A stretch of DNA of 64,000 bases, from the NCBI GenBank assembly GCA_021229015.1, contig CM037780.1:69667812-69731811 (forward strand), given 5' to 3'. Source of the DNA: Solen grandis. Its lineage: Eukaryota; Mollusca; Bivalvia; Adapedonta; Solenidae. The position numbers and the translations under genes were made by a program. Shown one piece after another: positions 54,621 to 64,000 of this stretch; the first letter of the stretch is position 1; every line of letters begins with the position of its first letter. The notes under the pieces were generated by a model. That model did no database searches, had not been told where the DNA came from, and worked only from the letters and a program-made list of their open reading frames with translations.

Positions 54621-55740
54621 TATAGAAAATAATTCTTATTTTACAATTTTCAGCTAAATGATTTTGTGCAAACTCTTTCCGAGTTTGTTTTAATTAACAC
54701 GTTGAATGGATTTAAATTATTAAGAGTTTCTCAATGAAATAACTTATCATCTAATATGACTTGAACATTTGACTGAACATAAGCTGTAAAGACTTGTATT
54801 TCCCTATTTAGTTTTTAATGGAGCCGGTATATCATAAAAATAGGACCACCTATCGAGTAGTAACAAAACATGCATTCTATATACAACTGTTTTCATTTTC
54901 ACTTACTTTCAGAAGGAAACCTTTGATTATCCATTCTAATCTTTGTAAGACCAAGTGGTTGATGTGCAGTGCATAGATCTTCATTTTCCCATCCATAATG
55001 CTCACATATTTTCAATGACTGCATTATCTCGTGTATTATTTATTGCGGGAATCATTATCAGCATAAGGAACTTAACAGAAGAAAATTAAGCCTCTATAAA
55101 AGCCATTAATCCAAAAATACATCGCTCTTTATTTATGGGAACCAACATTCACCAAATTGCATTGAATTTCCGTTTGTTTTCCCATCTTCATTGTTGAGAA
55201 CCATCGTCGTCAAGAGAAATAACATAAATAACCTTTGTTATGTTCTGAAATGAATTACTAAAGTGAAATCAGTTTATAAATGATCCAATAGAAACACCAC
55301 AAGAGCATTCAAGTTTGAATGCGACGATTTTCCATGCCATAATGATTGAGGGAATTTGATATAGCTAAACAACTTATGATTTGATACGAGCTTCCGCTGA
55401 TGCTTATTATCAAAGACAAGTTTGATATTTAATGTGTTTTACTTTTGTTTCAGGGAAGGTCGTTGTTATTTTGGGAGATGTATTGATAATTGTATGTTCA
55501 TTAGTCACTGGGACTTGTATATGGAACATCCGTCTCGTTCTTGTTTAATTGCATTTCTTAAAACCACTTTTGTTTGACTGTTATTTCTCTCTTCCACTAA
55601 AGTAGATGAATAACTATTTGTCTATAAAGTAAAACAAAACCAAAACTTGGGGTTCTGTGCAAATAAAACAAGCAAATGAAACATAATGTATATGAAAATA
55701 ACCCATAATATATTAATATGTACTTTCATCAAATATTTTT
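54621..55740. other. Unassigned sequence
   Basis: No recognised feature. A splice-acceptor-like TTTTGTTTCAG at 55443-55453 precedes a 30-codon hydrophobic frame ending at 55548; it is unsupported by similarity. Confidence 0.4.
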
Positions 55741-55745
55741 TACTT

Positions 55746-55981
55746 GACTTGACTTGACTATTTGAGTTAACCGTCGTCTCAACAGTATTTCAGTCATATA
55801 GCGACGTCCAGCTAATTACAAGTGGAGGAAGACCCCGAATGCACAGAGGCATCCGGGTAGAACCACCGACCTACAGCTGGAAGGCTTCCTCGAATGAAAA
55901 TTCGAATTACCCTGCCGGGGTTCGAACCCACGCGCTGAGAGGCTGAGTCAGCGTCTTTACCCTCTCGCCCACGGAGGCCCC
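55746..55981 (-). mobile_element. tRNA-derived SINE, family B, copy 2
   Basis: Minus-strand head GGGGCCTCCGTGGGCGAGAG and box B GTGGGTTCGAACCCC, with the body ending at TAGTCAAGTC. Close to the copy at 56431-56661 and 6705-6954. Confidence 0.85.
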
Positions 55982-56342
55982 AGATATTTTTGTAATATAG
56001 AGCAGATATATTGCTATGCAATGCATTTTTATGCAAACATCAAATACAAACGATTGATACTAAGGATACTATATCGTACTATATCGTATTAAAAAGTTAA
56101 AAATAAACCAAGCAGCGTTTTTAAAGGACATGGGACCGTCTCACTAAACTTTGTACGGAATGAAATATCTGTAAAGTAGTGGCAGTAGTCTTAATAAACA
56201 GTGATGAGTTTGTAGGAGGCGGTGACTGAGTGAGTTATCTTCCCTTATGATTCATTTTGCAAATAAGAAATTAAAAGTCACAGTGCAAGACTACAAACTT
56301 ACAACAAATAAACAATTTGCTCGTACGAAATTATATGAAATG

Positions 56343-56354
56343 CCCCCCCCCCCC
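56343..56354. repeat. Poly-C run
   Basis: Twelve Cs in a row, preceded by TG. A likely sequencing or assembly trouble spot. Confidence 0.8.
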
Positions 56355-56430
56355 AACTTACATTTTAAATTTACATTTACGGTAAAATTTTACGTCTAAA
56401 TTAGTGTTTCAACTAAGATGATGAAATTAA

Positions 56431-56661
56431 GACTTGACTATTTGAGTTTACCGTCGCTTCGACAGTATTTCAGTCATATAGCGACGTCCAGCTAATTACA
56501 GGTGGAGGAAGACCCCGAATGCACGAAGGAATTCGAGTAAAACCACCGACCTACCGCAAGTCAGCTGGAAGGCTTCCTCACATGAAAATCTGAATGACCC
56601 ACGGGTGAGAGGCTGAGTGAGCGTTAGTCAGCGACTTTATCCTCTCGGCCACGGAGGCCCC
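56431..56661 (-). mobile_element. tRNA-derived SINE, family B, copy 3, with target duplication
   Basis: Minus-strand head GGGGCCTCCGTGGCCGAGAG. Flanks GATGAAATTAAG (56420-56431) and GATGAATTTAAG (56662-56673) look like an approximately 12-bp target-site duplication. The box B region is partly deleted. Confidence 0.85.
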
Positions 56662-57589
56662 GATGAATTTAAGACACCAGACGGGAGCACATATCAGCCA
56701 TAGATATGAAGTAGCTGTTCATCAGGTAATCAAGTTGTGCAAAACATCTCCACAGGATAGCAAACTAGATAATTTCCCATGATAGAGGGTACTCCGATTC
56801 GTAATGCTGTTTGCATATGTTGTGGAAAGTTTTGAAGTGACTTTACATCTAATCGTTTTGGAGATAGCTTACTCGATCTGTGCAAAGCAACAAATACAAC
56901 GGGCGTTTGTTCAATGACCCGGGCAATTTCACGTGCTTGACACACAACAGTCAAAGTGTAGTGGACTATTTACCCACTAGTCTCGACAACTTCAATTCAC
57001 TGGCCAATTTCGAAGTCAAGGAATTTATTATATTTTCTAATCATGCACCAAAATGAGTTTTGAATTAAAAATTAATACGGTATCGCGCGATTTACAGTCT
57101 TGTAACACGGAACAATATTATAAATGGAATCCGAATTTTGAAGCGAATTTCGCTGGGATTCATCGGCTTATATTCAATGCTTAGAACGGGATTTACGAGA
57201 TGAAATCAATGCTGATTGTAATGTTAATAGACTTACTACCATATTTACAGATTACCTATACAGTAAAGGGAACAAATACTTTGCAAAAACAAAATATAAT
57301 TCGAACCGCTCATTATTCACTGATAAAAAAAAATAAGAAAAGTTAGTTCGATTAAAAATGTGAATGAATTGCTTAAACTTTATAAGGAATGTTTAAATAA
57401 TTTTAATTCCATATTAGATGGAGAAGGAAGAAAAAGAGTTAAACAACTAAAAAGATTATGAATACCAATGTAAAAATCGAAATTAGCTTTCCATGTGCAA
57501 CGAAGTAGGCAAACGAACAATTTACGTAGAAAAGTACTGAGAAAGTTTTGGAATTTTTTAAACTTATAATCTAAGAGTAAAGCGGGCGA

Positions 57590-58620
57590 TTGCGTAACAA
57601 ATTATGTTTTTAAACCTTATTTTGAAGGTTTAAGGGAAGACTCACAGAATCAAAATGACCAAGATGTTTTTGATTTTATGAATAATCATGATAACAATTC
57701 ACCTACTTTTGACTGTCTGGAAAGACAGATAAGTGAGGAAGAAATTGTTAAAGCAATAAATAAACTTGGTAATAACAAAGCTTGTTCTATTGATACCGTT
57801 TTTTACGAGTATTTCAAGGCCGGTATCCCTGTTTTGATTAAAACGTTACATTTGTTATTTAATACAATACTCTCTAACGGAATGTTTCCTAAATCATTGG
57901 CATCGAGAGCAATTATTCCTATTTAAAAGAATGGGGACCAATCAGATCCGAACAACTATAGAGGAATTACATTAGTCAGTTGCTTTTCAAAATTGTTTAC
58001 GGTAATATTAAATGATAGATTAATCCGATGCCCGGTTAGGTTTCAAAACTAACTACAGCACGATAGATCCGATTTTTATTTTACAATCCCTAATACAAAG
58101 ACAATTTAACTTAAAGAAAAACTGTACTGCTGTTTCATAGATTATAAAAAAGCCTATGATAGTTTTGACCGATTTAGACTCTGTTATAAACTTATAAAAT
58201 CTGGTGTAGAAATTGTTGTCCGTTTTGAGATCCATGTACCAGGAGGTACAACTATGTGTTTAACATTTGGGATAAGTTTCTGAATTCTTCAATTGTAATA
58301 TGAATCTTTTAGAAGGGGAGTTTACCTCATCATTTTTTTCACTATTTTTAAATGATATTGAGTAACATTTACATCAGAACATATCTGTTGGGATGACCAT
58401 CTATCAGTTAACAATCTATATATTAATGTTCGCTGATGACACGGTACTGCTGTCAGAAACTAAGGAAGGTCTCCAAGAGTCTTCAGATAATCTACATAGC
58501 TGCTGTTTAAGATGGAACCTTACCGTTAATGCTGATAAGACAAAAATCATTGTTTTCAGAAAAATTGAAGATAATCCCAAACCGACCAATGGCACTTTAA
58601 TGACATTAAAATCGAAATAG
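57590..58620 (+). pseudogene. LINE reverse transcriptase, fragmented
   Basis: SEEEIVKAINKLGNNKACSI and SKSLASRAIIPI precede a stop at 57925, followed in frame by NNYRGITLVSCFSKLFT (RT motif 0-1). DYKKAYDSFDR (motif A, Asp) is at about 58138-58170 in another frame, and MFADDTVLLSETKEGLQES (motif C, catalytic Asp pair) begins at about 58426. At least three frameshifts or stops break it. Confidence 0.85.
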
Positions 58621-58677
58621 TAAACCCGTTTAATTACCTTGGGGTTGTATTAAGGTCGGGCTGTTCAAAAACATTAA

Positions 58678-58947
58678 GTGGAAAGGGCTAAGATCGATAT
58701 AACTAAACTAACTGAAGAAACAATTGTACAGGTTCATATCATTTTTAATTTCTTTGATGCATATGTTATATCTATACTTAATTATGGTTCAGAAATCATG
58801 GGAGGTACGAATTATGAATGTTTAGTAAGAGTTCACAAGGAGTTTTGTAAATGGATTTTAAATGTTAAAAAATCAACGAATACGTTTACCTTATATAGTG
58901 TGCTGGGACGATTCCCATTATACGTTGAAAGGAATATAAAAATTTGA
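58678..58947 (+). pseudogene. LINE ORF2 post-RT region, fragment
   Basis: ISILNYGSEIMGG, VHKEFCKWILNVKKST and SVLGRFPLYVERN match the same region of the minus-strand fragments at 31041-30697 and about 47220-46980. It ends in a frameshift at 58947, and decayed sequence continues to about 59460. Confidence 0.8.
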
Positions 58948-59984
58948 AAAATACTTCCTTAAACTGTCAAAATTAAAAAGGAGAAACTGTATACTTAGAA
59001 CTATTCTGCTGAATGAAGTTAGAGATATTGAAATAAAAAATACAACAAATAATGGATCTTCACTCATTCGTAATATTTTACAACAATCTGGATACCAGGA
59101 TGCATGGTTGTTCCCAGAATCAGTTAAAGAATCAATCTTCAAACCTTTATGGCGAAATAGGTTACGTGATATATACATAAACGACAGGAAACTGGTATGG
59201 ATAATTGTAGCTCACTGTATGTCTATAAAGAATTTAAACCGATATATTAAATTTCAAGTTATATTTACAAAATTGAAAATATAAAATAAAGACAGGTTCT
59301 AGCTCAACTTTGTCTTTCTTCCCGTAAACTTAATATAAAATTAGGGAGACATAATAATATACCTTGGAATGAAAGAAAGTGCCTTTTATATAATATATAA
59401 ATGATTTAGTGGATGGGTACCACTTAACTCTTATCTGTCCCTTATATGACGATATTCGTAGAAATTATAAACCCAGAGAAACCCTAGTATGGCTAAGTTT
59501 ATATCGTTAGTACAATACAATAATGAATCTATAATGGTTAAATTAGCAATATATTGTATTAAAGCATTCAAACTTAAATAGCATAAAATAAGCGTTAAAA
59601 TATCTTATAATATCTCACCCAGAACATTCCGTAATAGATATTCCTGAGATCAAATTTTGACAAATTAGCATGTTTTACAACATAATTTTCCTTTGTTTTC
59701 TGTTGTTGTTGTTGTTGTTTTATACATATATGTATGGACATTCTCACATATGTTGTATATTTTATTTATGTATATGCACATGCGTACATGTCTGTATATT
59801 GTACGCGATGTGGTGATGAACTGTGCATGCTCAAACCGATGTAAATAAAGTTTCTGTCCTGTTAATATGAGAAGGAATCAATACTATCGGAAATATTACT
59901 ATACGTTTTCGTTACTGAGTTAAAAGTGAAAAACAAGAAACCGTCGGAGACGGGTGATACTCCTCCTATGTTTGTTTGTCAATC

Positions 59985-60470
59985 TTAAGTTTGACCTTGA
60001 CCTTAGAACTACGGATCTGGGTCCATTAATAAAAAACAAAGTCCATCGACTTGACACCAAAAGAAAAAGAAAAGAAAGAAAAAGACATTGTTGATCTTCG
60101 ACCTGTATCTGTGACCTTGACCTTGGAGCCAAAGACCTGGATCTCGCACGCTGCACATTTTCTCATGATGGTGAACATATGTGCCAAGTATTTTTTTTTA
60201 AATCCATCGAAAGATGACGAAGTCATGAACCGGACAAAAATACACCATTTTTGATTCTTGACCTCCTATTGTGAACTTGATATTGGAGCTACGGACGACT
60301 GCACATCGTCTTATGATGGTGAACATGTGTGCCAAGTAATTTTAAAATCCATCAGCGAGTGACAAAGTTATGAACCGGTCAAAAACTATGAAGGAAGGCC
60401 GGAAAGAAGGACGGATAGACGGACGGAAGGACAAAGCCGCCCTTCGGGGAGCATAAAATTCAATAAAAAG
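59985..60470. repeat. Tandem repeat element, about 150-bp units, CATAAAA end
   Basis: Three units share TGTGACCTTGACCTTGGAGC-like and ATGATGGTGAACATATGTGC stretches with AAATCCATCG. The right end is GGAAGGACAAAGCCGCCCTT then CGGGGAGCATAAAA, the same end type as at 19610 and 37902. Confidence 0.75.
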
Positions 60471-62325
60471 TTGACAGATATAAATATTTTGTTTTATGTT
60501 AATGTACATTTGCATATTTTTTCTCCTTTATATTGTTCAAGTACGATGAGATTGCGGCCAGCTGTATTTACTACATTTAAAACAAATATTGAATTGCATT
60601 CACGCTTTTGTTTAGTCACATGCTAGCTTCTGCTACATTGGCTGCAATGTAATATTAAACGAGAAAGCAACTTTAGTATCAGTAGCACATCTTTAATATA
60701 GACCCCTCCTCTACACTTGTTTTGCCATCGTACCTGAGATGATTACCAGGATATATGGGACCTGGTCTGACCTACGATAGCGTATGTGGTCGGAGAATCA
60801 CGCCCTTCATTAGTTCTGTAGTGGTTTTGCCCCGAATTATTGAGGAAGAGCACTAAAAAACAAAGGAGTATTTATGTTATACAAATGATTTCCTCGTGGC
60901 CAGGGCCTTTTAATTTTCTCTCCATACCGAACATATCTACATATTTCACATTCTACCGCAGCTGCAGTCTCATTATCATCAATTACTACTCCCAACTCCC
61001 CTTGCATCAAAGAACAAAGGCGTACTTAAGAAAGCCGAGGTTGATTTTCATATGTGATTTGTTCAATGAAAATGAGGATCTGGTTTGAATCATTCTTAAT
61101 TAGAGAAATTGCCCTGAACGAATTTGCCAAGATAGTCTGAAAGCAGTGTCTGTAAACTTGTTTTGAAACGTTTATCTAAATTATACCACTGACGATGTGA
61201 AACCACTACTCTCGAACTTCCTTGGTTATAACATCTGTGCCTCGTTTAACAAATAATGATCTTCACTTATAGTCATTATCTTGGACTGAGAACACCTTAA
61301 TTTCATTTCTCACATCTTTAAATTGGAGATCAAAGTTATGCCATTTTTTTTATGATAACATTCTTGTACATAACATTTACTTTTTGTAAGGAACTTTGAG
61401 AGACTGCAGAAGACAGTTAAGACGTGTGTGATTTCAGACATTTTTTACCTTTAAAAATGTTGGTGCCCGATCTATGATGGCCATTCATCCTCTCCCCGCT
61501 GTACGTTTGATCAAGTGGTGACTTATGGTAGGTCGGAATCATCGGGTTCTGAATAATGTACACTCATACATCCATTCTTCCATCCATCCATCTTTTGGTA
61601 CTTTGAGATTAATCAGCTCACGTTTGTGATATTGATTTTGCTATACACTTGTCATATTATTGATTTCTTATCTTACCCTTGAAGAGTGGTTAAAGAAATT
61701 GATAAACAATTTCGGTAATTTGTCAAACTATTTATAGTGAATAGTGAAACATGATCATGAATCACTTTACATTTGAACAATTGGCCACATCACATCAGTA
61801 GGTTTTCACGGCGATAAGGATGCCAGTAGCATAAGGCGGTCTTTATTTGGAACGGAACAACTTTCACATTAATCACCCTCGTTGAAGTGATTCAATGCTG
61901 ATAATTTTCATAAATCATTTACTGCAAAGGTTGTTTTGTGCACGCCATATGCACACATCTGACGATAAGTGTGGTGGTTCAATTATTTAAGTTAATACAA
62001 CCTCAATACAAACTAAATAATCAATGTGAAAGTCATTTTAGATATAATACGATCCTATTAATTGAAACCAGTTGCATCATAAAGACATCCTGACACATGT
62101 TTATACGGCTGTTTTTGTTCAACAGACCATATACTCTTCATATTTTTGACATGTTCACATACATTCTTCCTGTTACAAGCACAGGGACTTTGGACATAAA
62201 TTAATTCAAGTAAAAAGAACGCCTTTAGGTGACCTTATGCAATTTCTTTTTCAATAAGATATACTTTAACTTTGACAGTGTTGGGGATAAGAGTTGGAGA
62301 TAAATGTAATTAATGCCCAATTTGG
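60471..62325. other. Unassigned sequence
   Basis: No recognised gene, RNA or mobile element; open frames are short. Confidence 0.5.
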
Positions 62326-62329
62326 TGCT

Positions 62330-62560
62330 CGAGTTTTTTGAGCGCCTGCTCCGTAACCAGGAGCCTGCCAATTCATACCGTTATTGTTGGAAATGATATT
62401 GCTACACAGCATATTCTGGTAGTTCTAGGACTGGTTGGCCCGAGGTCTGGATGTTATATCACTTGTCTACGGCGTGATATGACAGTTATGAAGCACTCTA
62501 GCTGTCTCAGTTTAGATGACTTAATACTTTCAGTAAGAAGTAAATCCAAACAAAAATATC
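62330..62560 (+). repeat. SINE family A, decayed copy
   Basis: GGACTGGTTGGCCCGAGGTC, GTCTACGGCGTGATATGACA and the TGTCTCAGTTTAGATGAC segment follow the family A order, with a scrambled head. Confidence 0.7.
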
Positions 62561-64000
62561 AATCTGTACATATTAATACTTTTAGTAATACGAATTTTCG
62601 ACCTTGAACATTTCCATGGTTGGTCATAACACATTACCATCTTAAATGTACGCAAGTGAATAGGATCTTCAGCAAGTATTCAACTTCAGGCACTAGAGTC
62701 TGGCTGTTGTGGTCTGGTTATATCTAATTTATCCTCAACACTTGTTTCTGACTGTATAACGATATTTCATTACATGCAGATGATATATTGCTATCTCCAG
62801 GGTTTTCCTTGTTGATTCTAAATTGAAACATTATGGCATAACACAAACGTGACGTTATCGCCTAACTGACACATCGGCCGAGATTTGTGATTGATGTGAT
62901 CTATCTGTAGACATACATACCCAGTACGAAGTAAGTAAGTTTAATGAATGGATACAGAACATTAACATATTGATTGAAATCATTTTAAACTTAATATTAA
63001 GCACTATGGAGATCAGTTATGTGTGAGTTGCACTGAATTTATGTCAGGAACGACTCCTGGTGAATGAGCAAACCTTTATTTGATTGTTTAGAGAGTTTCG
63101 AAGTTGTTACCACCCTGAGCACAAAGTGCCCAAGTTGGATTACTGTAACTAGCCATTGCCCGGGGGTCATTCGTCGCCAAAAATTAACTTACAACGAATT
63201 TTCTCTTTAACCCCTGGGCAAAGTTTGATATAATTTTCGGTGGTGCCCTTTTAAAGTTGTTTAAGGACTTTGTCTCCAAGAAGACATCTGGTTGCTATGG
63301 CAACAGAAAGAGTTTAAAAGTTTGGAAATGTTCTTCACAACCGCAGGCCAGATACACAGATATTCCTTGCGCTCCGCACTACCAATGTTCAAATTAATCC
63401 AATGGTTAATAGTGGACGTGCTTGCTTTTTTTCCTTATTCGAGCTTGCATATAGTGCAAACCATTAACAACTACTGACTTGAAAATATTTTGACATAAAT
63501 GTTTCTTGAGTATCGCTTTATTAAGATTGTAAAATCAATAAAAATATTCATAATAATAATAATTGTTTCAAGGGGCGTAATGATTTTAGAAACCTTATAA
63601 ATGCGCTCTGAACTTAGTAAACTCGGCCGTAACAAGAACAATCTTAACAATTTTATGAAAGGTTAAGCACTCTCTCTCTCCCTCCCTCTCCCTCTCTCTT
63701 ACAGATTATAAGATAAACAAGAATATATGTACATTGTATTTTTTTAAATCAAGGAATCAGATATTTAAAATAACAAAATAACAAATGCACAGTAATAGAT
63801 ATGTCAATGTAAATAAAATCTGATAAATTATACCCCAATGATGCTATTTTAATAGAACCAAAAATATAAATGTTATACCTCATTACTGTATTGTGACAAG
63901 GAAAATGTAACCTTATTGATAACTTTCAAATTCATATTTATTCATTTTTTTCTTTTCTTTTTAATGAAATGTAATATAACAAAAATAGTCCCCCAGCTGG
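62561..64000. other. Unassigned sequence with TC-rich tract
   Basis: Holds a TC/CCCT-rich microsatellite at 63669-63701. No gene recognised to the end of the window. Confidence 0.5.

Larger units (their letters stand above)
57050..59860 (+). mobile_element. Decayed LINE with reverse transcriptase remnants
   Basis: A non-LTR element on the + strand, longer than the minus-strand fragments of the same group. Frames with stops and shifts cover the pre-RT region (57590-57926), the RT core (57930-58620) and the post-RT region (58678-59460). The 3' end is around AATAAAGTTTCTGTCCTGTT at 59845. No intact frame, so it is immobile. Confidence 0.82.

Overview
This is eukaryotic DNA: AT-rich, with GT-AG introns, microsatellites and many interspersed repeats. 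Tandem-repeat-bearing mobile elements, tRNA-derived SINEs, a DIRS-type element and several LINE relics suggest a mollusc, most likely a bivalve. The species call is inference. Two protein-coding host genes are clear, both on the + strand, in the first 25.3 kb. The rest, about 25.5 to 64 kb, appears gene-poor and is mostly repeats or unassigned sequence.

416-17488: the 3' half of DIS3L (DIS3-like exonuclease 1, an exosome-associated 3'-5' RNase). Ten exons join in frame to give the C-terminal 455 residues (end of RNB domain, S1 domain, tail). The 5' exons lie before the window. Its introns are loaded with insertions: a TTAA-flanked MITE (intron 2), a nearly intact CR1/Jockey-like LINE and a tRNA-derived SINE (intron 3), another SINE (intron 4), a (TA)n tract (intron 5), an approximately 170-bp tandem array (intron 6), a 31-bp minisatellite that copies the exon 8 acceptor (intron 7), and a decayed DIRS element on the opposite strand with its own nested MITE (intron 9).

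17489-20380: an intergenic region of two SINE copies, a repeat array carrying nested hairpin elements, and a SINE fragment. 20383-25321: a complete four-exon gene for a secreted or ER-lumenal histidine acid phosphatase, a MINPP1-type multiple inositol polyphosphate phosphatase of 437 residues, with a TATA box, signal peptide and polyA signal. Its proton-donor motif reads HSD where the family usually has HAE.

25445-25544 is a 100-N assembly gap. Beyond it are a hAT-like non-autonomous element (26129-27045), several 3' fragments of one broad LINE group on the minus strand, a longer decayed + strand LINE (57050-59860), Helitron/pearl-like elements with internal repeats of about 150-200 bp, minisatellites of 21, 24, 40, 47 and 52 bp, a 459-bp palindrome, and two arrays of short palindromes. 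No functional system of linked genes is seen there. The most unusual signals are the decoy splice-acceptor array, the short-palindrome arrays and the MINPP1 active-site variant.
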